DNA of 64,000 nt, taken from Apostichopus japonicus. Its lineage: Eukaryota > Echinodermata > Holothuroidea > Aspidochirotida > Stichopodidae. Location: assembly GCF_037975245.1 (NCBI RefSeq), contig NC_092568.1, forward strand, positions 40,772,631 through 40,836,630, in the 5' to 3' direction. Below, piece by piece: positions 25,101-35,285 of the stretch (positions are counted from its first letter, which is position 1; every line of letters starts with the position of its first letter). The notes beneath the pieces were generated by a model that made no database searches, was not told where the DNA came from, and saw only the letters and a program-made list of their open reading frames with translations. Position numbers and translations under genes: made by a program.

Positions 25101-28100
25101 AGAGTAGTCCACGAACCCTCTGGGATGGACTCACGCACCCCCTGGGGTTCATGCACCCCAGTTAGGGAACCCCTGACTTACAAGGTTTGATGACTGGGAA
25201 TCCTGTGTGATAATACCACAACGATGACAGAAAGAAAGAGGGACATGGTTTGTTGTTGGTAATTTATATTGCATGCTCACTATCACACACAAAACAATTA
25301 AATTTGCATTTGTAATCGTTAGCCTGATGAGATCCATTTGAGATTTTGACATTTGGACCTCTGCTGACCCCAAATGACCTTTGACCAGTCCACCCAAAAT
25401 GATAGGGTTCTTGTAATCATTATAACTATTTGAAAATTACATGCCACATTAGGCCTTTGTGATGTACGGTAACCTATCTTGGAATAACGTGTTAAGAAGG
25501 TTCTTGTTTATAAGGCTCTATAAAGAAAACAATAAGGTTCTTGTACTCATTATAGGGCGGCCACATGCAAAATATGAAAGCCAATAAAGTTCCCTCTCTT
25601 GTTATATTGTGTTTACAAGGATTTCAAGTTTTGACCCCTGGTGACGTTAAATGAACTCTGACCTACACCAACTTGTGGAAAAGCTTAACACTACATACGT
25701 CTATCCTACCATGCAAATGTGAGCTCCTTTGATGTTCATGTTCTGGATATACAACGTTTTGAGAGTTTCATATGTTGCCTTCTGCTGACCCCAAATTACC
25801 TTTGACCTCCACCCAAAACAATCAGGTTCTGGTACTAATTATGGGGAAGCCACATGCCACATATGAGAACTGCAGAGGTTACCTATATTGAGATATCGTT
25901 TTAACACATATTCATAGTGTGGGAAGCCGTACATGTTGATGAACTTGTGCACACCAAAATGAAGAGGATTATCTTTTGAGCATGCTAACATGTAAAGGTA
26001 GGTACCAGAAATCAGTTATCATGTTGACAAAGTCCATTTAGTGACATAGTTTAGAAACATATACATTCATGAATATTCATGAGGTCAACTTTTATGATCT
26101 CATGAACATGTATACTTACTGCGTAGTTACATCACCATACCAAGTATGCCATTTTAAGACTTTTTTGCTAAGGCCCGCCCATACATCATAATATTCGTGA
26201 GATGGGAGCCTAAAACGATAGGGCACATCTACACATCATGAAACATCAACCTTACATTGACCCATCTTGTGGTGATGACATACCATGCTTAAAAGCTATA
26301 GCCGTCACAGCACTCTCACATACACATACACACAATACTATGACCAGGAAGTTGATAACGGAGTCACACTGCATGGAGTTGATTGCTACAGATCCTTCTC
26401 CGACCAAATGTTTTAACATTATTAAAACTGTATAGCTCACCGCTTCTCCGACTAAACCAGTCCCACATCCACAGTCCAGTACTTTTATATCTTTACTGTC
26501 GCTGAATTCAGCCAAGATAGAAGCCACTTTGAGTGGTCCTCGGTAGTTAAGTTTTTCGAGGTCCTGCAAAGATTTCATATATATATGTCATATTTTGTAT
26601 CGCAATTAAGCGTGAGAATCATAATCGGGTCATCAGAATATTATCTTTGTGTGGTTGAAATGCTTGTGATAAGCAAACTTCACGAAACACTGGCAAACTG
26701 GAATGAAATCTATTTGTAACCTTAGGCAGAATTTCTACCTTGATAATTTGATAGTCCAAGAGAAACGTTGTTTGGTTGCTATAGTATATATTCTTTGAAG
26801 TCTCCACCATATTCACTTTTAAAATTTGACAAATCTCTGGAAATCTCATGTAAGGCTAAAATGATGGTGTTGACGTCTGCTCCTCATTACAAGCCAAGTT
26901 TAAATGTTTATGTTGTCTTACAAACTTTAGTATCTCAACGACAACTGTTCATATAAACGACAGAACAGCATTTGTAAACATTTGTAAACATTCCATGTGA
27001 CGGGATTTATATAATATTCTATAACATGAGTCATTCAGTCTTCAACATGAAATGTTTCGAAAAAGAGGAAATTCTGTGGAGATTGCAGAAAACTGAATCT
27101 TCCAATTTGAAGTTCCAATCGGTTGATATGGTGATGAGGTGTCAAATTCTTTTATATAGATCACATCATATTTTCCTCGAGTATGTTACTAGTATGGAAA
27201 GTACAGTTTCTTAATAACGTTTCGGTCTTTCGAATTTTAATTGTGGAAACCAAGAGAGATTATGCCAAAAACAAGACACCAGTTTGTTAAATCTATGCAT
27301 CTGACATGGAAAATGAAAACAATGGTTAGATTACCAAATGGGGTTCAGCGGCATTATCGTTGCAATTTCTGTTAAAGTCTCAATACGTGTTTGCTGATGA
27401 CTTTCGCAAAAGAAACTTCCGAAACAGATTCAATGTTACTTATTTTAATGCACTCCGACCAGGTGGGTTTCATGGAGGAAAGCTGTCGCAATCGAGGGAA
27501 AGAAATTTATTTTCTGTTGCGACCGCCCATATCAACATGTTCGTTACACAAATGTCACCATATATATATACTCGTATCGTATTTTTGACCCAATTTCACG
27601 GAGGAAACGTCTGAAAACACCTGTTTATACCTTGCAATGAAAGGAACTAAAACAAAATTTCGCAAGCTACGTCGGTAAAGCCGAAAGAAATATACTATTC
27701 AAGAGAATGACCTAACATTTGCTAGGCTCATAATTTTTATTGAGTTATCTGTCGTCACACATTTTGAGCTGAATAAATTTCGCCAGGTTTATTAGCGAGT
27801 CCGTAGAGTCCACAATGTACAATCAGAATTTGCAAGCCCCGCCCAACAGAACACGCGCCAATCAAATCTCTATGTTTCATTTACGACCGTTAGGCCTATG
27901 ACTACTTTCACTTTCGTGGCTAGCAGTTGTTTTCAGACGTTCCCTCCGTGAAATTGGGTCAAACAGACAAGTGGACGATACAAGTATTTACAGGTTATAT
28001 TTGTGTAATGAACATGCTGATATGGACGGTCGCTGTGATTTTACGGTAACTCGTTCGCTCATTAGGGCAACAGAAAATAAATTTCTTTCTTTCGAGTGCG

Positions 28101-28447
28101 ACAGCGTTTCCCCATTAAACCCACCTGGTCAGAGTGCATTGGAATAAGAAACATTCAATCTGCTCCGGAAGTTTTTTTCCGAAATTCATCAGCAAACACG
28201 TATTGAGATTTTAATGAACAAACTATTTATATTGGAATAGTCATAATTAAAGATCTTGAAATAAGTGTGAATACAATATTCTCAAATCTCTGCTTTTATA
28301 CCTCACCTTATCATATGATGTTGTCCAGTCGTCATATAATTGAGCTACTTTTTGGCCCTGATTATCTTGGTCTTGCTTGATTATTCCAGAAATAGAGTCA
28401 AGATAGTTTGATTTCTGAACCTCTCCATTAGTACTGTTCGCCGCCAT
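13106..28447 (-). CDS. METTL27: METTL27-like methyltransferase, complete, 5 exons
   Basis: The exons on the minus strand are 28307-28447, 26441-26563, 24098-24233, 14502-14594 and 13106-13314. They join in frame through GT-AG introns to 702 bp, or 233 residues; human METTL27 (Williams-Beuren region protein 27) is of similar length, about 245. Exon 1 ends with the family's YDDWTTSYDK segment. Exon 2 carries SAM-binding motif I, VLDCGCGTGLVGEA (about residues 75-88). Exon 3 has the acidic loop AVDIS (Asp near 101) and GIYQKL. Exon 4 has EFDALVCIGCVGPSHI and ARIVKPG, with the KPGG completed at the start of exon 5, which then reads VTVFSVRHCYL. The fold is a class I SAM-dependent methyltransferase, probably cytosolic; the substrate is unknown. 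Intron 3 (14595-24097) is 9.5 kb and full of transposons. Confidence 0.9.
13741..14105. mobile_element. MITE-like element with CATAGGCGTAGGAGG ends
   Basis: The left tip CATAGGCGTAGGAGG (13741) pairs with the complement of the right tip CCCCTATGCCTATG (ending 14105), with a few mismatches. Poly-C runs lie just inside each end, as in the other hAT-like MITEs here. The flanks (TGCAGGTT and TAACGTGG) do not match, so I see no target duplication. It lies in the last intron of the METTL27-like gene. Confidence 0.6.
15842..16075 (+). pseudogene. LINE ORF2 C-terminal remnant
   Basis: The open frame ends at TAA (16073-16075). It contains VIPNAIGRAFACKFIRHLPG, then NRATKTWNLLMNDLKSKKS and VTSFKKWLCKEII. 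The WN.L...L...KS..SFKK.L pattern is typical of the C-terminus of LINE ORF2 proteins. No reverse-transcriptase motif precedes it, so it is a short fragment. It lies in intron 3 of the METTL27-like gene, on the opposite strand. Confidence 0.6.
16117..16389. mobile_element. hAT-like MITE with CAGGGGCGTATCCAGG ends
   Basis: The left tip CAGGGGCGTATCCAGG and the complement of the right tip CCTGGATACGCGCCTG match at 15 of 16 positions. A truncated GGAGCGCCACC core lies near the left end, and a long pyrimidine-rich tract fills the middle. The flanks ACTTTTAT and AGAGTGTA differ, so the target duplication is absent or lost. Confidence 0.75.
17943..18505. repeat. AT-rich tandem array, unit about 20 bp
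   Basis: Some 25 or more copies of AAATCGACATATACCAATTT-like units occur in both orientations, since the complement (AAATCGGTATATGTCAATTT) is almost the same word. The array is therefore a string of imperfect palindromes. It lies in intron 3 of the METTL27-like gene. Confidence 0.85.
18654..18830. mobile_element. Truncated hAT-like MITE
   Basis: It starts CAGGGGCGTATCAAGGA, close to the tip of the element at 16117, and contains the core GGAGCGCCACC and the GATCACCGGAAATGGCACTT block. I found no right terminus. Confidence 0.6.
19516..19720. mobile_element. Truncated hAT-like MITE
   Basis: It begins CAAGGGCGTCCTCAG, has a poly-G run, then the core CTATCTAAGCGGAGCGCCAC and GATCGTCGGAAAAGACACTT. 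The right end is not recognisable. Confidence 0.55.
21219..21414. mobile_element. Right half of the MITE family seen at 16117
   Basis: The segment repeats the element at 16117 from its TCTTGGCG block through the pyrimidine tract to the right tip CCTGGATACGCGCCTG. The left end and the core are missing. Confidence 0.7.
22431..23620. mobile_element. hAT-like element with 8-bp target duplication, carrying a nested element
   Basis: The tips are CATGGGCGGCGATCC at 22431 and its exact complement ending at 23620. ATCACACT lies directly outside both (22423-22430 and 23621-23628), an intact 8-bp target duplication. The shared GGAGCGCCACC core is near the left end. A second hAT element (22945-23292) is inserted in the middle, so the original was about 834 bp. 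I see no transposase frame. Confidence 0.9.
22945..23292. mobile_element. Nested hAT MITE with CAGGGTTG ends and 8-bp target duplication
   Basis: The left tip CAGGGTTGTACAACC and right tip GGTTGGACAACCCTG are inverted, and GCCTATAT is duplicated exactly outside them (22937-22944 and 23293-23300). The interior has CGGCCCGCGGGCC, a word typical of this hAT MITE type in many animals. It lies wholly within the element at 22431-23620 and is therefore the younger of the two. Confidence 0.9.
25031..25175. mobile_element. Short hAT-like MITE
   Basis: The tips CAGGGTTTCCCTAAC and GTTAGGGAACCCCTG are inverted, around a poly-C and (CA)n interior. The flanks CTTTACAT and ACTTACAA match at only 5 of 8 positions, so the target duplication is doubtful. 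Confidence 0.65.
25180..25930. repeat. Diverged copies of the TGACCTTTGACC-rich repeat
   Basis: Blocks of the type GACCCCAAATGACCTTTGAC followed by CCACCCAAAANNATNAGGTTC recur at about 25365, 25640 and 25790. The wording resembles the array at 55200-57420 in a CMTR1 intron, so both probably belong to one dispersed family. Confidence 0.5.
27361..28214. repeat. Large inverted repeat, arms about 260-290 bp
   Basis: The left arm, about 27361-27623, and the right arm, about 27924-28214, are inverted copies with scattered mismatches and small gaps. Shared words include CTCAATACGTGTTTGCTGAT and GACCCAATTTCACGGAGG. About 300 bp separate the arms. The structure lies in intron 1 of the METTL27-like gene, so the pre-mRNA could fold into a long hairpin. 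It may be a foldback element; I see no target duplication. Confidence 0.75.
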
Positions 28448-29288
28448 GATGTATTAATGACAAAGACACGTGTATCTCTGTGTATGCTTTAGTGCAAAGT
28501 GATTACCTGTTGTATTTAACTCTTGTTTGACCCTGATGTTAATGACGAACGCGAATATTGTGTGACCATGGCAGGGAGTTAGTGTTATTATAAGAGTAGC
28601 AGCTCCCTGGTAATATAGTGACAATCAAATGACAACTCGACAATCAGTTACAGTTGTTTGTCTCCCGGGGTTCTGGTGGACATAGCACCTCGGATTGATT
28701 AACCCGGCCTGACCCCAGCACTTTGTATCTAGATCACGATTATTGAAGGCCACCAAGGACATAATTCGCGTTACACTTTAATTCGATGAAATGTTATTCA
28801 ATCTGGGGGCATTTTATATGTCTGCATTAATTCTATACAGACAATAAACCCATTATATGCGGACATATATTCGATTATAACGAATTTAAAGAATTGTTTG
28901 GTAGCCCATACAAGTTATTGAACTGTGGTTTGAGTGTGAGAGTGTATTATGTACAATGCTATTTACGTACGAACTAGGCATGGTAAGCGGCGCAGTATAC
29001 ATACGTTCGCGATGTGCACGTAATATAGGATAGGCAATCACCTGTGCGTGTACATGCGAGGGTGTATTTGTTGCGGAAATGGGAGTGCTAACTTCAAGTC
29101 GTTCGTTTTGCCTATTTGTCCGCATTACGTCCTTCACCAAATTCGAACAAACGGTGCTTTAGGTGAGAAACTGGGCAATTTTATAAGAAGAAAATGCGAA
29201 TGGGACATTTTTCACATGGTTAGAAAGAAAAATATAAGAACTATGAGGAAAATGTAGCAAAATCTTCCACCAGACAATTCCTTAATTC
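28448..29288. other. 5' flank of the METTL27-like gene
   Basis: This stretch should hold the promoter and 5' UTR of the minus-strand gene. I see no clear TATA box or other decisive motif and no other exon. Confidence 0.35.
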
Positions 29289-29656
29289 CAGTGGCGTAGG
29301 AAGGTACTTTTGAGTGGGGGGCTGAAGACTGATGGCCGGCCTGGGGGAGGGATCTAAGGGGAGGGGGTGTCCCCCTCCCCTTTGGAATTTTTTGCATTTC
29401 CAGGTGGCCTCAGATGCAATTTGGTGCAATATAGCACACTTCAACACCCACTCCATTTTGTAAACTTAATTTTGTATTTTCACCTGGCCTTAGATGCAAT
29501 TTGGTGCTCCAAATGAGATTTTTTTTCTCATTTGGAAATGAAAAAGGGGTTTTCTGACTTGCGGAGCGGGGGGGGGGGGGGGAATGATACTTCCGCCCCT
29601 CCACATTTTTCACTGGGGGGCTGGCGCCCCCAGCCCCCCCGGTTCCTACGAACTTG
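29289..29656. mobile_element. hAT MITE with 8-bp target duplication
   Basis: The left tip CAGTGGCGTAGGAA and a worn right tip TTCCTACGAACTTG are imperfectly inverted. CTTAATTC is duplicated exactly outside them (29281-29288 and 29657-29664). The interior has the near-palindrome GGGGAGGGGGTGTCCCCCTC that also occurs, with one or two changes, in the elements at 41288 and 43194. Confidence 0.85.
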
Positions 29657-30029
29657 CTTAATTCTATTTAAAGGGAGTGAAGACTCGCGCACAAAGAAAA
29701 GTCTGATGCCGGTAATCTGACCTAGTTTCGAATGAGGTGTAACAGAAGTGTAAGACACCGCCATCGATCCAAGAAAATACACACACAGCTTGCTACCGTC
29801 GGTAATTAGACACTAGTGCACAGTCAATACATGCAGATACGGTCAATACCCACAACACAGTGTACATAGCAGCGATGGACATCTCAGGTCTAGATAAAAG
29901 ATAACCAGGTATTACGTTTCATTACTGTCTGCATTTTGTAGCGACCAGAAAAAAACTTCACTTTCAGGGAACGGAAAGTTAACTTTTTTTGAGGGCGGCA
30001 CGCGGTTGGGGCGAGTCTTCAGTGTCTTT

Positions 30030-30320
30030 AACGTATACTTTAAATCGAATATATGCGGACATTAAATCGAATATATACTGGCAGATATTGAATATATGCC
30101 GATATATATTCCATTAAATCGATTAAATGTTGACATTAATTTGATTTCATGTAGACATTAAATCTTATCCAATCAATGCGCAGTTTATATGTTAGCAGCT
30201 CTATTAATGAGGACATTTATGGTAAGCCACAGTAGACATAATTCGCGAAGGAATGCGGACAATATAAGTCGATTTAATGTACACATGAATACTATCCAAT
30301 CAGTGAGCAGTTAGAAAATA
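30030..30320. repeat. AT-rich iterons (TAAATCGAATATATGCGGACAT type)
   Basis: Degenerate repeats of a TTAAATCGA + ATATATGCGGACAT unit. Related words occur at 28780-28880, and the design resembles the arrays at 1560-2845 and 17943-18505. Confidence 0.5.
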
Positions 30321-30519
30321 TATAAGAAATATTTTACAGTAAATGAATTACCGTACAAGGTACAGAAAAAATAATTTGTTAAAAAGGAACTTATTATTGG
30401 TCACTTGGTATGTTGATGACACTTGGTGAAAACTACCATCAATGTGCTAGTTTCGTACTTATTCCCTTATCTGTGTCTGTGCTTCAGCGTGAGTTCTGAT
30501 ATCACAACAATACATAGGC

Positions 30520-30902
30520 CAGTGGCGGAGCGTCCATACAGTCAGAGGGGCGTATGCCCCCCCCCCTCCCTGACGGACTCAAATGGACTGCTGGCGCCTC
30601 TTCCAGTTTTTTACCACTTTTTACTTATTCGCGATTATGGACTTTTTTATTGCGCTCTCAAATACCTATTGACATTTTTCACATTTTGTTGGTGTAATTT
30701 TCTGACACCTATTTATTCTTCGTTTATCTGAAAATTAACAAGGTCCGGAAAGGGACATTTCCGGCGATCTAGGGAGTATTTTCACTCAAAAAAATTCTGT
30801 ATGCTCCGCGCCAACCTGTGGTGGCGCTCTTAGATAGTGTCGCAAGCGCCCCTACAGACCATTCCACCCCCCCCCCGACCAATACCCCTAGCTCCGCCAC
30901 TG
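30520..30902. mobile_element. hAT MITE with 8-bp target duplication
   Basis: The tips are CAGTGGCGGAGC at 30520 and GCTCCGCCACTG ending at 30902. ACATAGGC is duplicated exactly on both sides (30512-30519 and 30903-30910). The 383-bp element is an inverted relative of the one at 10654-11052 and has the same core in the minus orientation near 30795-30840. Confidence 0.92.
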
Positions 30903-31027
30903 ACATAGGCAGCACATTTGTCCACAAACTAATGACTTTAAATGTAATGGAGAATGTGAGCTTACATTTGTGCTGTAATTGTGTACGGGTGCCAATGATA
31001 CCTGTAGTACTTGTACATGACTTCTTA

Positions 31028-31234
31028 CATATACTACAGGGGAAGAAATGGGATGAGATAATATACCATTTGAGTCTTACACAGAGGGTTAATGTTCCCA
31101 CAAGGGTAACTGAAAATACGTCTTCTATTATGGACCATATTTACACAACGAACGTTAAGAATATTTCAAATATCGAAGTATCGTGTATAGGACGAAATGG
31201 TCACTATCCAGTATATTGTGAGTGGCATTTTTAG
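31028..31234 (+). pseudogene. LINE endonuclease (APE-type) fragment
   Basis: The frame reads LTQRVNVPTRVTENTSSIMD, then HIYTTNVKNIS and, near the end, GRNGHYPVYCEW. The PTRVT..TSS..DHIYTN..... ..DH.PV pattern is the C-terminal half of the apurinic-type endonuclease of CR1/L2/Jockey-like LINEs; here GRNGHYPV replaces the usual SDH.PV. The frame ends at a stop just after and no reverse transcriptase follows. Confidence 0.75.
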
Positions 31235-31721
31235 AACAAATAATGTAACCATCATCAGCCAGACCTGTGGTATTCGTGGGACCTATTACCTCGTGGTCTA
31301 CAGGGGTTATCAGACCTATATACTACCTTTGACCTCTCCAATGTCATCGACTGAACAAAAGCTGTGTGTCCGTGACATTGCTACACCATGGGTATGCCCC
31401 TTATATCAAAACATTTTAACAGCATCCATCAATTCACCATCAGATTAAGAGGTTTTTGTGATTCACAGTGAGCTGCTTAGATACCAAACGCATCGATTCC
31501 TAAAAGTCGCCACCTCAATAAACGGCACAGGTCTCAAGACCATTTGTGTGTATTGGAATAGTCATGGAGGTAAAACATGGAGCTCCATGTTTTAAACTCC
31601 ATGGAATAGTTGACCATTGTGTAGTGAGTGATACGCGGTCGGAACAACTACATAATTACATAATCCTTAGCTTGCCTGTTTCAGCACCTAAACAGAAGCG
31701 ATTATGACATTGGTACTAACT

Positions 31722-33320
31722 AGACCGGGAGGCCAGAGGGGGTCAGCCGATCTGAAAATTTAACCAATATTCATGTATATAGCAATGGTTTATGTACATG
31801 CCCATATACGGAAATGGACGTCGGATGGGCACATTCTGGTGGGTGTGGCCAGGTGGGTCACAGGAAAGGGTCCCCAAATATGAGCTAGATCAGCTCATGG
31901 GTTAAACTGATGAAACCGACTAGAAAATGTTCTTCATAGCCCCAGGTATCATGAATAGCCACTGTCATACATTTTCAGTGCTATAGCTCGCCAGGCTCTG
32001 CGGAATGCAACCACCCCGCCCGCGATATTTTTTCCCAAACTGAACTGGCACTGAAATTATTTTCTCGATTCTGATTGGCTCTCAGCGAGCACGTGATATA
32101 CTTTAGTATTCAACATGGATCCCTCCATACTCTGTCAATATCAGTATGATCAACACGAAAAAATACAAGATATTCACATTAGCAACTTTCCAGAACTTTC
32201 AGTGGTAGGTATATATGAACGAAAGTACATAGTGTTCTTAACACAATGAAGCAACTATTCCCAACTACTGGGCCCATTATAGGCAGTACTCGATGCTCTA
32301 CACAACACATGTAATGTAGCCTATTGTACAACAAAATAAAATAAAACTGTTAGCAAACTGCTTATCGACTAGAGAGCCTGTGCCAGGCGCGTAGCCAGGG
32401 GGGTGGGGGGCGAAGGGGGCAAACCCCCCTCCCCCTTGACAATATTTTATATATTTTTGTTAATGTTTTTATGATATCGCTAGTATTTTCAAAAGAGAAA
32501 ATGCTAAGATGCAACTTACAAGGCCTGGGAAGTGCCATTTCCAGCGACCTGGGAGGCATTTTCAGCCAAAATTGTCTTGTACGCTTCGCGCCAACACATG
32601 GTGGCGCTACGCTTAGATAGTTTGCAGTGCCGAATCTACAGTTTCGCCCCTCTCTTGGCAAATTCCTGGCTACGCGCCTGGCCTGTGTAGGAGAATGTGT
32701 AAAAGTAAGATGGCCTGACTTTGGATCTTCTTCAAAGGCTTGTGTTGTATAGTATACAGCACAATAAAACACAGTGCATTTGTTATTGTATGCATGTAGC
32801 CGATGTACATATGTACGAGGTGTTTGTGTACACTCGGAGTTGCGATACTTTTAGTTTAATAATCATATATTCAAAATGTATTCAGTCAATGAATCATGAT
32901 AGGCCTAGTCAAATATGCAGTGGCCATAAAGACGGCGAGCGAGTGTGTGCCAGCCAGTGAGTGTACACAAAAAAAGGCATTTGACGATATGTCTGTCTCT
33001 TTTTACTTGTTAACTAATTGTATATATCCTGATAACCTATACGTACGGAAACCTATTGGCTCGCATGAGAGCCAATCAAAATCGAGGGAATTAATTTCAG
33101 TGTCAGTTCAGTTTGGGAAAAAAATATTCGGACCCCGCCCCCCCCCCCCAAAAAAAAAAAACCCAACTATGAGCTAGATCAGCTCATGACTTAACCGTAT
33201 GGAACCTACTGGAAAATGTTTGGCATAATCGCAGGTACCATGCAGGACCACTGCCAGACATTTCAGACGTGGGAATGCCCGCCAGACAGTCCAGAATGCT
33301 CCCACCCTCAAGACTAAGCT
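31722..33320. repeat. Rearranged repeat mosaic with an inverted pair
   Basis: CTAGACCGGGAGGCCAG near 31720 resembles the tip of the 3.9 kb transposon at 6579. A block starting TATGAGCTAGATCAGCTCAT occurs in direct orientation at about 31878 and 33168. Between these copies, 32022-32096 and 33058-33131 are inverted to each other (AGAGCCAATCA and TCAGTTTGGGAAAAAA words). A hAT MITE (32384-32680) lies inside. The whole looks like a worn relative of the 6579 element. Confidence 0.45.
32384..32680. mobile_element. hAT MITE, target duplication 7 of 8
   Basis: The tips CAGGCGCGTAGCCAGG and CCTGGCTACGCGCCTG are perfect inverted repeats of 16 bp. The flanks GCCTGTGC (32376-32383) and GCCTGTGT (32681-32688) differ at one base. 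The shared core is on the minus strand near 32580-32625. Confidence 0.88.
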
Positions 33321-34719
33321 ATATATATCAGCTCATGAATGCATTGTACAGTTCAGTTTTGTAGGTTGAACATTCCTGTGTAAATGGAATAATTATACTG
33401 ATATATCGATATTCACATAAAAAAGAGTATACTGCATTCATGTTGTTTTTAAAAGTGCCAGCGATTTCGCAACTAGTACTTCGTTTTCTCAATTACCTAT
33501 CCAACAAATGATATACATCTAAGAGGAAGAGCTGAGATTACACATGTATCAAACTAAAACTCCACCAAACAACCATCAACTCCGATACCGAAGCGATCGC
33601 AGGCGTGCATGGAGCGAAGCCCCGGAATGTCCGAGATTTTACAGCTTTTGGAAGTAGCCAAACCACTTGAAATTCACACTGTTTCTTTTATAGCATAAAT
33701 ATTCGAATATTTTGCAATGACTTATACATGCTTGTTAGTATAAGGCTACAGTATAAAGAATTACAAACAATGAAAAGAAATGTATTTATCTATTATCATT
33801 TGAATCAAGTCAAAGTTCAGTAATTATGCATAACTGCAGTATTATTTTGTTATTTTGCGTTGAAATTGTGACTGCTGCGGTAGGCCAAGTTTATTGACAA
33901 AATTTACCAGCCGATACACATAGCTCATATCTAAAAGGCAAACTTGGACCATTTCATATTTAGTATGTAGCTGTGACACTTTAAGTACAAGACGCCTATT
34001 GTTTTTGGTGGAGGTCAAAGGTCAGTTGCGGTCACCGGGGTTCAAATTGTGGAAACCTTGTTTTACAATCTACCGTATCTCCCACCGACCAGCTTGTTAG
34101 ATAACATGTGCGTTACGCCTCATAAGAATAGGAGAGGCTGTTGGCAATTGGAAATTAATTTAAGGGCATCCGTAGATAAGAATCAGAAGTCTCGATCAAA
34201 TCACCATTGAGTTAAGTGTGTCGGTAACTTATGGAGTTACCATGCACGTCGCTGCACGTTGCCGAGATTGAGTGCTAAAAAAAAATAAAAAAGTTTGGAT
34301 ATATTAACGTTGGGGAAACGACCAGGCGCCGTTTACGTAGGGTCACGGTGTACCACGCTGAGTAAAAGAAGCCTGTTGTCTTTGCAGGTAGAGATCAATC
34401 GGTATCCGGAATACATGAAAAGTTTCCATCTCGGTCATCAGCTGCCAATGTGAATATTGTTTGTCATATCTCATTGCTTTTTGTTGTACCACTTAGAATG
34501 TTGTATGCTGCTCATCCTGGTTATTCCCTACAGCCTAGTGTGTCACATTCATATAAAAGTATTCATGTAGCATCATCGAAACCACACTGCAGTTTTGCTG
34601 TCTGGTTTTCACACCAGTGCTGTTCGAACTTCCACTTCGTTGCGTGGAAGTCTTGTGAACAGTTTTACACACCAGAAAAATTCCACTTCATGACCGGTTA
34701 CGTCCTTTAGGGACCGATC

Positions 34720-34900
34720 AGGCAGGCGAAGGTAGGAATCAAACCCCGGACCTTTGTGTCACAGACCGAAGTCCGTACCACTCGACCACAGTGATTTTAC
34801 TGGTATATAAATGCTATAAAAAGTGGTAATTCTGTGTAAATTGTCCGATTCAAAGCACCTAATTGTACAATCATAACACTTGGGTAACACGTCCTCATTA
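34720..34900 (-). mobile_element. tRNA-derived SINE
   Basis: The minus strand has a tRNA-like RNA polymerase III promoter: box A TGGTCGAGTGG (34778-34788) and box B GGTTTGATTCC (34735-34745), about 32 bp apart. Box B has T where C is usual. The layout recalls a tRNA but does not fold into a full cloverleaf with intact arms, so I call a SINE head, not a tRNA gene. A related fragment is at 4411-4560. Confidence 0.65.
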
Positions 34901-35285
34901 ACAGTTATACCAAGGAGCTGCTACCCTAACGTTAGAGTAGCAGCTCCCTCCCCCCCCCCCCCCATTGTTATACGAATGTAGTTTATACGCATTCGCACAT
35001 CACGCTGTACTAGTTGAGCTGCTCTCTCAACACAGGGATACCTGTTCATGAAATGGATCGTTCTACTCCGAAACGTATACACCCCTTGACCCTGAACAAT
35101 AGGCAAGAAGAGAGGATGGGGAATAAAGGTGCCGACCACAAGTAAGATTACACCCATGAGAATACATAACAACCTCGATCACGCCACATCAACCAAATGC
35201 TCATGTATCAGTGTATGACTATAGGCAAGGATTATCACCTAGAACGTTTCGATTTTAAAAGGAAAGTGACGAACTTAAAAACAAG

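Noticed and set aside
34735-34790. A functional tRNA gene on the minus strand
   Set aside because: The internal promoter boxes are present but I could not pair convincing acceptor, anticodon and T arms, and a partial copy elsewhere shows it is a repeat.
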